From the NCBI GenBank assembly GCA_023667045.1, contig JAMPAU010000001.1, positions 949,176 through 1,013,175 on the forward strand: DNA of 64,000 bases, written 5' to 3'. Of this stretch, positions 33,418 through 43,000 are shown in pieces. Below the pieces are notes generated by a model, which searched no databases, was not told the DNA's origin, and saw only the letters and a list, made by a program, of their open reading frames with translations. Source of the stretch: Ruminococcus flavefaciens. Its GTDB lineage: Bacteria; Bacillota; Clostridia; Oscillospirales; Ruminococcaceae. Both the position numbers and the translations under genes were made by a program. Every line of letters begins with the position of its first letter. Position 1 is the first letter of the stretch.

Positions 33418-34149
33418 TCATTTTCCTTTCATGGTTAATTTATCTATTAAATTTCTGAGTTCCTCAGTACTCAAGGATTTTTCTGTTTTAGTGTCTCCGT
33501 CATCGCACGTGACATAAAGTCTGCCGTCTTTCCACTCGCTGAAATCAATTTCATAGCAGAAGTCACTGTCGGGGTCAAAAACTTCTCTCATGCTTATAAG
33601 GTGCGGATTGAAACCAAGCGGATTTGAAAAATCCCCCACCATAGTGTCATAAAGTCCTGCCCAGTAGCAACCGCCGTATGCAATGAGATTTGATTTTTCG
33701 TCATAGTGAACGTCCGTTATAATAAAGCTCTCTCCGCACCTGTATTGTTCGTCGTGTTCATAGCCCTCCGGAATATAATTATATTCTTCCATAGTGTCAA
33801 CGTCCAGACAGCTTATGCCATATAAGTCCACCTTGAAAAAATAGTACCTGTGACCGTTTTTATGGTGGATAATATCTTTGAATACATAGTTATTACCATC
33901 AAAACAGCAGTATTCATAAACTGTCTTTCCGGCGTTTTTCAGCGTACACTTATCTGCATAAGCAAGCATAACAGAATAGTTTTCTCTCTGCTCCATTTCG
34001 TAATAAGAACTGATTTCAAGTGAAAAACCGTCCGAAAGTTCATGATTTTCCGTTTCGTCAAAAAATTTATCGTCCATTACATAAAGCTGACTGTCCATAA
34101 ATTTTTTATGCTTGTCACTGTTGTAAACGTTCTTATATGAAAACTCCAT
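33418..34149 (-). CDS. Tandem paralog 3 of an unknown family
   Basis: A 243-residue cytosolic protein, last of three tandem copies. The conserved blocks are FSYKNVYNSDKHKKFMDS at the start, HHKNGHRYYFFKVDLYGIS, LDVDTMEEYNYIPEGYEH, GDFSNPLGFNPHLIS, and a C-terminal helix STEELRNLIDKL. It has no signal, membrane helix or known catalytic motif. The ATG overlaps the TAA of copy 2 (TAATG), so the copies are translated as a chain. I can name no family; the beta-rich pattern suggests repeated sheet structure. Copy 3 and copy 2 share a nearly identical N-terminus, which points to recent duplication. Confidence 0.6.
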   Translation of the reverse strand: MEFSYKNVYNSDKHKKFMDSQLYVMDDKFFDETENHELSDGFSLEISSYYEMEQRENYSVMLAYADKCTLKNAGKTVYEYCCFDGNNYVFKDIIHHKNGHRYYFFKVDLYGISCLDVDTMEEYNYIPEGYEHDEQYRCGESFIITDVHYDEKSNLIAYGGCYWAGLYDTMVGDFSNPLGFNPHLISMREVFDPDSDFCYEIDFSEWKDGRLYVTCDDGDTKTEKSLSTEELRNLIDKLTMKGK

Positions 34150-34862
34150 TATAAACCCCTTTCTGTCAGTTCATCTATTAACTTTCTGAGTTCCTCAATG
34201 CTGACGGATTTTTCTTCATCACCACACGAAACATAAAGCCTGCCGTCTTTCCATTCCTTGAAATCAATCTCGTCATATTCATAATCCAGAATATCATAAA
34301 GACTTACAAGATGAGGGTTGAAGTCGAGCGGACAGGAAAAGTCCCCTACCATTACGTCATAAACCATTCCAAGATATGTGCCGTAATATGCGATTAAATC
34401 GGATTCCCTGTCATAATGGACATCATATATCAAAAAAGACTCTCCGCACATACGGTCATCATTATGCTTATAGCCTTCCGGAATATAGTTGTAAACTTCC
34501 AAAGTATCAACATCAAGAAAACTGATTCCATACATATCAACATGAAACGGATAATACCGATGACCGTTTTTATGGTGGATAATATCATTGAATCCGTAAG
34601 CATAACTATTAAAACAACAATATTCATATACTGTGCGTTCTGTATTTTTAAGGGTTATTTCTGAAGCAACTGCCTTTGTGCTACTATAGTTTTCTTCCTT
34701 ATATGTATCGCTGTAAATGCGATACTCAACTGAAAATCCGTCTGACAGTTTACAGTTTCCGGTCCGGTAAAGAAACTTATCGGCTATCACATAACGCTTG
34801 CTGTCCATAAATTTTTTATGCTTGTCACTGTTGTAAACGTTTTTATATGAAAATTCAGTCAT
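34149..34862 (-). CDS. Tandem paralog 2 of an unknown family
   Basis: A 237-residue middle copy. It shares FSYKNVYNSDKHKKFMDS with copy 3, but HRYYPFHVDMYGISFLDVD with copy 1, so it looks like an intermediate or a recombinant between its neighbours. It has one in-family change, GTYLGMVYDVMVGDFS in place of the Trp-containing version of copy 3. Its ATG overlaps the TGA of copy 1 (ATGA). Function unknown. Confidence 0.6.
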   Translation of the reverse strand: MTEFSYKNVYNSDKHKKFMDSKRYVIADKFLYRTGNCKLSDGFSVEYRIYSDTYKEENYSSTKAVASEITLKNTERTVYEYCCFNSYAYGFNDIIHHKNGHRYYPFHVDMYGISFLDVDTLEVYNYIPEGYKHNDDRMCGESFLIYDVHYDRESDLIAYYGTYLGMVYDVMVGDFSCPLDFNPHLVSLYDILDYEYDEIDFKEWKDGRLYVSCGDEEKSVSIEELRKLIDELTERGL

Positions 34863-35557
34863 AAATACCTTTCTGTCAGTTCATCTATTAACTTTCTGAC
34901 TTCTTCAACACTGACGGATTTTTCTTCATCACCGCACAAAACATAAAGCCTGTTGTTTTCCCATTTCATAAAATGAATGCGGTCTTTACAGTCTAAAATA
35001 TCATGTATACTTATTAAATGCGGATTAAAGTCAAGCGGTTCTGACAAATCGCCAATCATAAAATTATTTTCATATCTATTGATATATGCTACAAGATTTG
35101 ATTCAATATCATAGCAGACACAATCTATCATAAAACTCTCACTGTAAATATCGTTATTACTGTGCTTATAGCCCTCCGGAATATAGTTGTAAACTTCAAG
35201 CGTGTCAACGTCAAGAAAACTGATTCCGTACATATCAACATGAAAAGGATAATACCTGTGACCGTTTTTATGGCGGATAATATCATAAAATCCGTACTCA
35301 CAACTATTAAGACCGCAATATTTATATATTATTTGGTTTTCTTTTTTAAGATTTACTACTGATATAAAAGTTTTGTCAGAATTATAAAATTCTTCCGGTT
35401 CAGCGTCGCTAAAGACATCATATTCAAGTGAAAAACCGTCCGACAGCTTACATCTGTGGGTCTCGCAAATAAAATATTCATCTATCAGATAACGCTTGCT
35501 TTCAATAAATTCATTGTATTTTTCAGTGCCGTAAATGTTTTTGTATGAAAAATCCAT
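34859..35557 (-). CDS. Tandem paralog 1 of an unknown family
   Basis: A 232-residue first copy of the series. The N-terminus (FSYKNIYGTEKYNEFIES) and middle (YYNSDKTFISVVNLKKE) are the most diverged, while RHKNGHRYYPFHVDMYGIS and DFNPHLISIHDIL are conserved. It starts 4 bases after the HAD phosphatase, with an AGGTGAT site, so all three copies and iorA may be read from the promoter at 36412. Function unknown. Confidence 0.6.
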   Translation of the reverse strand: MDFSYKNIYGTEKYNEFIESKRYLIDEYFICETHRCKLSDGFSLEYDVFSDAEPEEFYNSDKTFISVVNLKKENQIIYKYCGLNSCEYGFYDIIRHKNGHRYYPFHVDMYGISFLDVDTLEVYNYIPEGYKHSNNDIYSESFMIDCVCYDIESNLVAYINRYENNFMIGDLSEPLDFNPHLISIHDILDCKDRIHFMKWENNRLYVLCGDEEKSVSVEEVRKLIDELTERYL

Positions 35558-35561
35558 ATTA

Positions 35562-36383
35562 TCACCTGTAATTCTTCATAAGCCATTCCGCAACGCCGTT
35601 ATCATTATTCGACGGTACTATAAAGTCCGCAACGGCTTTTAATTCGGGTTTGGCATTCCCGACGGCTATTTTTATATCAGATTTTGCAAACATCGGCAAG
35701 TCGTTTAAGTTGTCCCCGAAACACACCACCTCGTCAAAACCGTATTCATTACGGAGGTACTTTATGCCGTTTGCCTTTGAGGCTTTATCTGAAAAAATTT
35801 CAAGGTAATATTTACCAGTGTAAGTATCCTGATAAAAAGCATGATTAACGCCTTTTATGTTTTCTATAATATTTCTGACTGGCAGTATTTCTTCATATTC
35901 TCCGGTGGTAGTAAAATAAACCGTTTCGCCGTCAGCCTCGTCAGCAAGGTCTCTGCACTGTACAAACGGTTTATTGTAGTTGTTTTTTCGGGATTCAGCG
36001 AAACTTTTCATAACCTGCGATGTTATTTCAGTAAAGTAAGCTGTAAGTACATTGTCATGTATCTTATACATAAAGCATTTAAGGTTATTTTCACTGAACG
36101 CCCTTATAATCTGTGCGGAAGATTCCGGCGTGATATATTCGTTTTTAACGTAAGTATCATTGTGGGGATTATATATGCTGACACCGTTCATGAGTATGTA
36201 CGGAATATTTATATCCAGTGCGGAAGTAATAGGCTTTGCGGAATATACCGACCGTGCCGTTGCAAAAGTAAAATACATACCCTGTCCGATAAGTGCATTG
36301 ATGTTTTTCACGGTAAAATCAGACAATCCGGCGTTATTGTCAAGGAGAGTACCGTCAAGGTCTGAAATATAGAGCTTTTTAAT
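35562..36383 (-). CDS. Cof-type HAD phosphatase, apparent ATT start
   Basis: A HAD-superfamily phosphatase of the Cof/YidA type, about 273 residues. Motif I is SDLDGTLLDNN near residue 7, motif II is in FTFATARSV, and motif IV is VCFGDNLNDLPMF near residue 227. Substrates of relatives are sugar phosphates and similar. The start is unusual: a perfect GGAGGTGAT site sits 7 bases before ATT (36383), which opens the conserved IKKLYISDLDG. The only alternative is a TTG at 36404, but it lies upstream of that ribosome site and about 8 bases from the -10 box, near the predicted transcript start. I therefore prefer ATT. Confidence 0.8.
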   Translation of the reverse strand: MKKLYISDLDGTLLDNNAGLSDFTVKNINALIGQGMYFTFATARSVYSAKPITSALDINIPYILMNGVSIYNPHNDTYVKNEYITPESSAQIIRAFSENNLKCFMYKIHDNVLTAYFTEITSQVMKSFAESRKNNYNKPFVQCRDLADEADGETVYFTTTGEYEEILPVRNIIENIKGVNHAFYQDTYTGKYYLEIFSDKASKANGIKYLRNEYGFDEVVCFGDNLNDLPMFAKSDIKIAVGNAKPELKAVADFIVPSNNDNGVAEWLMKNYR

Positions 36384-36411
36384 AAAATCACCTCCGGATA
36401 GCAATAGAACT

Positions 36412-36420
36412 ATTATAGCA
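36412..36420 (-). promoter_or_regulatory. Extended -10 promoter of the HAD gene and downstream cluster
   Basis: TGC followed by TATAAT on the minus strand, with only a weak -35 match (TTTATT) at 17 bases. The predicted transcript start near 36405 is what rules against the TTG at 36404. Confidence 0.6.
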
Positions 36421-36493
36421 TAAATTTTTAAAAAAATAAAGTGCTTGTATAAAACATCTCAAATTTTTGTCACACCTCACAAAAAAAGTACAG

Positions 36494-36509
36494 CATAATG
36501 TACGTTATG
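36494..36509. repeat. 16-bp near-palindrome
   Basis: CATAATGTACGTTATG is palindromic except for one pair and lies between the HAD promoter and the terminator of the HTH gene. It has the form of a dimeric repressor site, but no regulator can be assigned. Confidence 0.35.
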
Positions 36510-36547
36510 ACTAATCAGATTTCGGATTCATAATAACCATTGACAAG

Positions 36548-36586
36548 AAAAAAAATATCCGCATACAGTCTGCACCATATGCGGAT
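36548..36586 (-). terminator. Terminator of the DUF2975-HTH operon
   Basis: ATCCGCATA (36557-36565) pairs with TATGCGGAT (36578-36586); on the minus strand the stem is followed by ATTTTTTTTC. It begins just after the HTH stop codon. Confidence 0.9.
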
Positions 36587-36591
36587 TATAT

Positions 36592-36816
36592 TTATTTTTC
36601 ATCAATGTCAACGTCTTCTTCGTATTCTAGAACATCTGCGGGCTGACAGTTAAGTTCACGGCAGATAGCATTCAGTGTTGAAAAACGTATCGCATTAACC
36701 TTGCCTGTTTTGAGTTTTGAGAGGTTGACGTTGCTTACACCTACACGGTCGCTTAGTTCGTTGAGACTTATCTTTCTGTCTGCCATAACCCTGTCAAGTC
36801 TTGAAATTATAGCCAT
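36592..36816 (-). CDS. YozG-like HTH regulator (Xre/Cro family)
   Basis: A 74-residue DNA-binding protein that is almost only a helix-turn-helix domain (KISLNELSDRVGVSNVNLSK, then IRFSTLNAICRELNCQPAD). This is the YozG type found with DUF2975 membrane proteins, here 9 bases upstream. It ends with an acidic tail (EYEEDVDIDEK). It probably acts on its own operon; candidate sites with the AACGATAA motif lie upstream of the promoter at 37545. Confidence 0.88.
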   Translation of the reverse strand: MAIISRLDRVMADRKISLNELSDRVGVSNVNLSKLKTGKVNAIRFSTLNAICRELNCQPADVLEYEEDVDIDEK

Positions 36817-36825
36817 ATTATCACC

Positions 36826-37482
36826 TCATACTGTATCGTCGGATTCCTGCTGTAACTCTGCACCATAGCTGAATATATACACAAACACAAGTACAACAAG
36901 AACTACCAATGCCGTTGAAAGTATCGAAATACCGCCGATTAATATTGATACAACGCCGAAAGGTATAAATGAGTAAGCGAGTTTCTTCATAGCCGTAAGT
37001 ACGTTTTCCTCAAAAGGTGACTGGCATACTTCAAGTGCCTTGCAGAGTTTAACAACAAACATGAGTATAACGTATATTGAAGCAATGAAAATAACCGCAC
37101 CGAATCCAGTCACGCCGATAACGATTTTTGCCTGTTTTGCCGTAACCTTTTCTGCTGATAATGAAATATCAATGTTGTTGAAACCTTTTTCAGTCGGGTC
37201 TGCTTTTTCGTCAACGACAACATCAAATTCCGCACCGAAGAAATCTTTGTGTTCTGTTTCAAGTTCGCCAATGCTGAAAGCGTTGCTTTCGGTGTTGTAT
37301 GAGATTCTGCCCTGAGCCGTACCGTCAAACTTTAAATCGTCTGCCGGAATGAAAAGGCATACGATAAGTGTGCATACAAGAAGCACGATTGCACAAGCAA
37401 GGGTAATGCCCTTAATGATTTTTGAGATGATACGTCCGACTTTGCCCACGTTGTTGATTTTTGATGTGATTTCGTTTTTCAT
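36826..37482 (-). CDS. DUF2975 (YoaS-like) membrane protein
   Basis: A 218-residue membrane protein with four helices (about residues 25-50, 115-142, 165-187 and 188-210) and an extracytoplasmic loop (about 52-112) between the first two. The HTH partner gene downstream makes the pair equivalent to Bacillus yoaS-yozG. The family may sense a signal at the membrane and control the HTH protein, but this is inference. Confidence 0.8.
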   Translation of the reverse strand: MKNEITSKINNVGKVGRIISKIIKGITLACAIVLLVCTLIVCLFIPADDLKFDGTAQGRISYNTESNAFSIGELETEHKDFFGAEFDVVVDEKADPTEKGFNNIDISLSAEKVTAKQAKIVIGVTGFGAVIFIASIYVILMFVVKLCKALEVCQSPFEENVLTAMKKLAYSFIPFGVVSILIGGISILSTALVVLVVLVFVYIFSYGAELQQESDDTV

Positions 37483-37544
37483 AATGAAAACCCTCCGTTA
37501 AAAAATATTTTTTTGTTTTTTGCATTGCTTTATCTTATGCTATG

Positions 37545-37573
37545 ATTATAGCACAGGTTTTTACGTTTGTCAA
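37545..37573 (-). promoter_or_regulatory. Consensus sigma-A promoter of the DUF2975-HTH operon
   Basis: On the minus strand TTGACA (37573-37568), a 17-base spacer ending in TGC, and TATAAT (37550-37545): a full consensus with an extended -10. Promoters this strong usually need repression, fitting the HTH gene. Confidence 0.85.
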
Positions 37574-37587
37574 TAGAATTTTAATGT

Positions 37588-37681
37588 TTATCGTTAAATT
37601 TGTACATCTGCACAAAAGACAAGCCCATGAGGATATATTTCCCTGTACATAAGTAACGATAATTTTTTATCGTTTATCATT
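37588..37681. repeat. AACGATAA motif cluster (candidate operator)
   Basis: TTATCGTT occurs at 37588-37595, AACGATAA at 37655-37662, TTATCGTT at 37667-37674, and a one-mismatch copy TTATCATT at 37674-37681. The middle two form an inverted repeat around TTTT. The cluster lies between the divergent DUF2975 and GH5 promoters and could serve both. Confidence 0.45.
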
Positions 37682-37724
37682 AAAATACAGTTTTCTTTTT
37701 CTGTAAAAAAATATTTTCAGAATA

Positions 37725-37753
37725 TTGAAATAATTCCGGAATAATGTTATAAT
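37725..37753 (+). promoter_or_regulatory. Promoter of the GH5 lipoprotein gene
   Basis: TTGAAA (37725-37730), a 17-base spacer and TATAAT (37748-37753), 46 bases before the ATG. Confidence 0.75.
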
Positions 37754-37798
37754 ATCTTTAATACACACCCATAAAACACGAAAGGACATTAAACGGTC

Positions 37799-39922
37799 AT
37801 GAAAAAAAGATTAACAACACTCATTACAGCTTCAGCACTTGCGGTAACTTTCACCGCCTGCGGAGACAAGAAGAAAAGTTCAAATGAATATGTACAGTCA
37901 ACTTTCAACACACAGGCACGCACCAGTGCAGACATTAAAAACACCTCTCCGGAAACTACAGAGGAAATAACTGAAGAACCTACTACACTTCATGTCAGTC
38001 CGATAGAGACAGTTTCCGCTGAAGTCGGCACACAGTATACAGTTGACAAGGTTATACCAAAAACTGACGGAAAAAATACCGTTAAAATCCCCCTTGAAGA
38101 GTTCATAGAAGACGGCGATATTATAAAGTCTTTCACATTCGTGATATACTCCGGAGACGGTCTTGATATAGGACAGTTCAAAGGCGGTTGTGGTATTTCC
38201 GTAACAGAAGACTACCCCTCAGACGATGAGGGCTGGTATCAGTCGCCGGACTTCACAGCCTCAACGCAAGGCACTTACGGCGAAATAAAATGGGACGTTC
38301 CGGCAGATGTGAGCAAGTGCGTATCAGCAGACGGTGAAGTGCTTTTCGGCTACTGGTGGGGAAACGCTTCCAGTGTAAAAGTTGAAAACGTAATATGCAC
38401 ATACACACGCACAAGGGATTTATCTGTTGACGGTACTGTTTCAAAGGAAGTCGGCGAGAGTATAGGTTTCAATGACACTGAAAATATGCTGAAAATAAAG
38501 ACAGCAGACTTTATGCCGGAAAATACCGTGCCACAGCTTGTTACCTTTAATATAAGCTCGTCCGGAGGATTCGGAAAGTTTACCGGTGCTTACGGCTATA
38601 AGTCATCTGCCGGAAACTACCTCTCCCCCGATACGTCGGTTTTCACGGACAGCTCAAGCCTGTCACTGACGTGGTTTGTGCCTCAGAAAGCTAAAAATCT
38701 TATTACAGAAAACGGTGAAATTATGTTAGGTTACTGGTGGAGTGAACAACCCGAAATGACCCTTGATTCCATAGAAGTAAAATACAGTATCGGAAACGGC
38801 ACGCCGTCTGTCACTGCCGAAAAGTCCGAACTCGACAAGGAAGACCCAGTGGCAGAAAAAAACACCAAGAAAACTACTGAAGAAAGTTCAACAGAAAGTA
38901 CAAACGAAAATACAGGAGAGTTCCGCACGCCTGCTCAGATTGTCAAGGAAATAAATGTAGGCTGGAATCTCGGAAACTCTTTCGACTGCTATGATAATAC
39001 TTTCACTAAAGTCTCAACTGAAACTTCATGGGGCAACACCAAAACTACAGAAGAAATTATCAAGGGCGTAAAGGACGCAGGTTTCAATGCAATAAGAATA
39101 CCTGTTACATGGGGCGAACACATGGACGAAAACAATATTATTCAGTCTGAATGGCTCGACCGTGTGCAAGAAGTAGTTGACTATGCCTACAATAATGATA
39201 TGTTCGTAATTATCAATATGCACCACGACGACTATATATGGTTCAATCCGACTGAAGCAGAATATCCGCAAGACAGCGAAAAACTCAAAGCTATATGGAA
39301 ACAGATTTCTGAAAGATTCATTGATTACGATGACAGGCTTTTATTTGAGGGCATGAACGAACCCCGAACTATTGACAGCGAAAAGGAATGGCAGGGCGGT
39401 ACTCCCGAAGAAAGAGCCGTTATAAATAAGTATGAGCAGGATTTCATTGATACTGTACGTGCTACCGGCGGTAACAACGCTGAAAGAACTCTCGTTATAA
39501 CTTCATATGCCGCTTCTGCTGAAACAGTCGCCATTGACGATATAACTATTCCTGACGACAAAAATATTATAGTTTCGGTACACTATTATGCTCCTTGGAA
39601 GTTCTCGGAGGGTATCGACAGCATTTTCACTGACGAGGGCAAAAACGAACTTGATAACAAATTCGCTGAACTCAAGGAAAAATTCATTGACAAGGGTATT
39701 CCCATTATTATAGGAGAGTTCGGCTGTGTTAATGCTACCGACAACGCCACACGTGCGGAATATTACGACTATTATATATCTTCCGCAGGTGCAAACGGCA
39801 TAAAGTGCTTTGTCTGGGATAACGGAAAGTCTTCCGGCGAGTCAAGCTTCGGTCTCTTTAACCGCAATAAACTCTCATGGAATGAGGAAATACTCAACGG
39901 CATTATAAGAACGGCTGAATAA
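37799..39922 (+). CDS. GH5 cellulase lipoprotein with two N-terminal binding-like modules
   Basis: A 707-residue surface-anchored endoglucanase. The signal peptide ends in a lipobox (FTAC, Cys21). A Ser/Thr/Glu spacer leads to two related modules (about 70-205 and 210-350), each ending in the aromatic signature (FGYWWGNAS; LGYWWSEQP). Another Glu/Thr spacer follows, then the GH5 domain (about 378-705). Visible catalytic features are GWNLGNSFDCYDN, VTWGEH, HHDDY, the acid/base Glu521 in MNEPRT and the nucleophile Glu640 in IIGEFGCVN. The GWNLGN start suggests subfamily 4. It lacks a dockerin, so it is tied to the cell membrane rather than the cellulosome. Confidence 0.92.
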   Translation: MKKRLTTLITASALAVTFTACGDKKKSSNEYVQSTFNTQARTSADIKNTSPETTEEITEEPTTLHVSPIETVSAEVGTQYTVDKVIPKTDGKNTVKIPLEEFIEDGDIIKSFTFVIYSGDGLDIGQFKGGCGISVTEDYPSDDEGWYQSPDFTASTQGTYGEIKWDVPADVSKCVSADGEVLFGYWWGNASSVKVENVICTYTRTRDLSVDGTVSKEVGESIGFNDTENMLKIKTADFMPENTVPQLVTFNISSSGGFGKFTGAYGYKSSAGNYLSPDTSVFTDSSSLSLTWFVPQKAKNLITENGEIMLGYWWSEQPEMTLDSIEVKYSIGNGTPSVTAEKSELDKEDPVAEKNTKKTTEESSTESTNENTGEFRTPAQIVKEINVGWNLGNSFDCYDNTFTKVSTETSWGNTKTTEEIIKGVKDAGFNAIRIPVTWGEHMDENNIIQSEWLDRVQEVVDYAYNNDMFVIINMHHDDYIWFNPTEAEYPQDSEKLKAIWKQISERFIDYDDRLLFEGMNEPRTIDSEKEWQGGTPEERAVINKYEQDFIDTVRATGGNNAERTLVITSYAASAETVAIDDITIPDDKNIIVSVHYYAPWKFSEGIDSIFTDEGKNELDNKFAELKEKFIDKGIPIIIGEFGCVNATDNATRAEYYDYYISSAGANGIKCFVWDNGKSSGESSFGLFNRNKLSWNEEILNGIIRTAE

Positions 39923-39930
39923 CATAAAAA

Positions 39931-39968
39931 ACACCGCAGGAATATTTTTATCCTGTGGTGTTTTGTTT
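39931..39968 (+). terminator. Terminator of the GH5 gene
   Basis: ACACCGCAGGA (39931-39941) pairs with TCCTGTGGTGT (39951-39961) with one G-U pair, followed by TTTGTTTG. Confidence 0.9.
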
Positions 39969-39992
39969 GTATAATAAATTACATAGTAAACT

Positions 39993-40034
39993 GAAAAAAG
40001 AAAGGTTGCGTAACCGTCTGGCTACACAACCTTT
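39993..40034 (-). terminator. Terminator of the giant adhesin gene
   Basis: AAAGGTTG (40001-40008) pairs with CAACCTTT (40027-40034); on the minus strand CTTTTTTC follows. It lies directly past the adhesin stop codon. Confidence 0.85.
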
Positions 40035-40040
40035 ACTTAA

Positions 40041-43000
40041 TTATGCATTTTTTCTTTTACGTCTGCTAAAGACTGCTGTGATTAATGCACCGCCTGTGAT
40101 TATCATACCGACTACAGTATATGGAACTGTTCCGCTTCCGCCTGTGCTTGGCATTTTAACGCCCTCGTCATAAGTAGATGTCGGCGTATTTCTTACGGTT
40201 ATCGTTCCGCCTGTATTTGTGATATAATATTCGTCGAAAGTACCGTCGTAATCGTACGTTGCTTCATAGCCGGAAACAGGCACTTCCTCAATCCAGTAGT
40301 AGTATGCGCTTCCGCTAGAGTCGCTTACTGGGAGGTCCGTGATTGTCTTTTCCCAACCCTCGCTGTACTTTACGTCAACAGAATAGTATTCTTTTCCGTC
40401 TTCTTTAATCCATGTAGGCTCTTCGGCTAACAGATAGGATACGCTGTCCATTGTGAGACTAAGAGGTGCTAATGATGCTCCGCTTGCTCCGTCTTTAAGT
40501 ACAATTGTATAGTTACCAGCATTCATAGCATTAAAGTTAATCTTATCATATGTTCTTGTAAAATTTGTTAGTGTTAATGTATTTCCATCTAATGTTGCTT
40601 TAAAAGTGCCGTTCCATACTGAAACGCTATTGCTATTTAATGTAAAACCATCATTACCAATATTGATATAATATGTATCAGTAACATTCATATTTTCAAT
40701 TACAATGCTTTCAATTCTAACAGCTGTATGCTCATCATTAAAATACATATATCCTGCATTAGCACTAATAGTACCAGTAATTCCTGCCGGTGCGCTTCCG
40801 TCGCTTATATTGACCGTGCAAGTACCCTCATTGTAGCCGTCTTTTGTAGCAGTAAATGTAACCTTGCCTGTTTCTGCATTTGGTTCAACAGTGAGTGTGC
40901 CGTTTTCGTATGTTACACCACTTGGCAAAGAATCATAAGTGATAGTTGCGTCACTTGGGTCTGCTGTAATCTGTACTGTCTGTGCTGTGTCGCCGATTAC
41001 TACTGTACTTTGACTTGCCGAAACTGTAACAGAGGGAAGTTCTACAACGTGTACATGATATGATTTTTTTTCATTATTACCATAAGTAACTTTAAATCCA
41101 ACATAAGCCTGTTCTGTTGTACCTGCATTACCTTTGCTTATAGTAAATGTTTTGTCACCTGTTTTATTTACAATTAAAGAATAAGTGTCATTTGATTCTA
41201 TATTAATGTTCTTGTTTGATTCAAAGCTAAGTGACGAGTTTAATGGAACTTCAAAAGCATCTGCATTAGTCTGTGCCTTATCTGTAACATTTGTCCTTGA
41301 ATTGCCATTAACAAGATAAAGAACAAAATTTGCATTTTCAACAACTTTTACTGCATATGTTGCTGATTTGCCGTCTTTACGGGTTGCCGTGATAGTAACA
41401 ACTTCGTTGTCGGCAGTCAAATCTAAGCCTGTAACAAGACCTCTTTGGTCAACTTTTGCCTTAGTTTCGTCAGATGAAGTCCATGTGATTTCGCCATAGC
41501 TCGGAGAAACTCTTAACTGAAGCGGTTCGCCGCCTGCCTCAATTTCATCTCCGTCGCCTGTAATTGTCAGTGTATCGTCTTTATTGTAACCAACATTAAT
41601 TGTTTTTGAAACTGTAAGCGGTACGCCGTTAACCTTGCAAGTAGCAGTGATTGTAGCTGTGCCTACATCATGAGCTGTGATATTGCCGTTGCTGTCGATT
41701 GAGATAATATCCGTATTACTGCTTGAATAGCTGATGTCAGTTATAGTATTGCCTTTAGGGTCTATGGTTGCCTTGTCTGTCTGACCTGCTGTCATTGTTT
41801 CGGGTACAACGAGCGAAATAGCAACAACGTTTACATCAATTGTGATATTTTCGTTTCCTGCCTTTACGGTAATTTCAGCCTTACCCGCTTCTAATGAGTG
41901 GATATTGCCGTTCGCATCGACCGTCGCAACTGCCTCATTGCTTGATTCAAATGTAGCATCGGTTCTGTTTGTTGTGAGCTTATAATCGTCGTTTGCACCC
42001 ATAGTTATCGGACCGCTTGGTGAAACTTTAAGTGTAAGCGGTAAATCATCCTTGTTAGGAGCAGTAGTGCTTCTCCAGATTTTTACCTTAACACCGCTGT
42101 TGTTTGTGCTGTGGTTTACATCGTCGTTCCAGTCTTTCTTGACCGTAATCGAAACAGACCTTGTATTTGTTACCGCAAAAGTGATTTTTCCGTCTTTTTC
42201 TTTAGGCTCTCCAATAGTACAGGTATAGCCATTAATCGGAGTTTCCTCTATCGTATAGGAGTAAGGTTTTCCGTCGGGACTTTTTGCAGGAAGATTTGCA
42301 TATTTGAGAGTCCATGTATCGCCGTTTTTAACAATATCGCCGTCAAGATCTGCAAGTACTTCTTCCCATGCTTTATTGTCTGTTGAGCGGTAAATAGTGA
42401 AGTCAAGCTTCGCTCTTAAATCTGCGTCTTTTTCTGCGTCATCGTTTTTCCATGTCTTTGTGATTTCGATTTCTGTTGTCGGAGGATTATACTTATTCTT
42501 TACAACAACCGCCTCTGGACTTAAAGCAGTCTGTGAATTGTTGCTGTATGAAACTTCCCAGTCAGCGAGATTCTCATTCTCAACTTCTTCAACGCTTAAT
42601 TTTACATCTGTATCAAAACCGCTCGGCAGGTCGATAACTTTTGTCCAGTCGCCATTGCCTGTGATTTCGTAAGTAGCTGCTTCGTCTGCGTTGTCTGTGA
42701 ATGTTCCGTCTGCTTTGAGATATGATTTTGGTGTGTAGTATTTTTCAATCGCATTGTAATAAGCATTTGCGATAGCTGTATAACCATCTTCATTTGGATG
42801 ACAACCATCATTTCTGATATAATTATCAGTAACAACACTGCAAATATCTACATAGTAAACATTATCAGTTGTATTTCCATCAGCGTATGATTTTATTTTT
42901 GCATTATAATCATCAATTATTCCATTTGGAATTGCTCCGTCATTGTCACTATAATTGCTAAGCCAATTCCACCATTGACCAGCCTCTGTAACACCGCTAA

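Noticed and set aside
33418..35557. The three tandem genes as scaffoldin or surface proteins
   Set aside because: None has a signal peptide, membrane helix or sortase signal, so they should be cytosolic.
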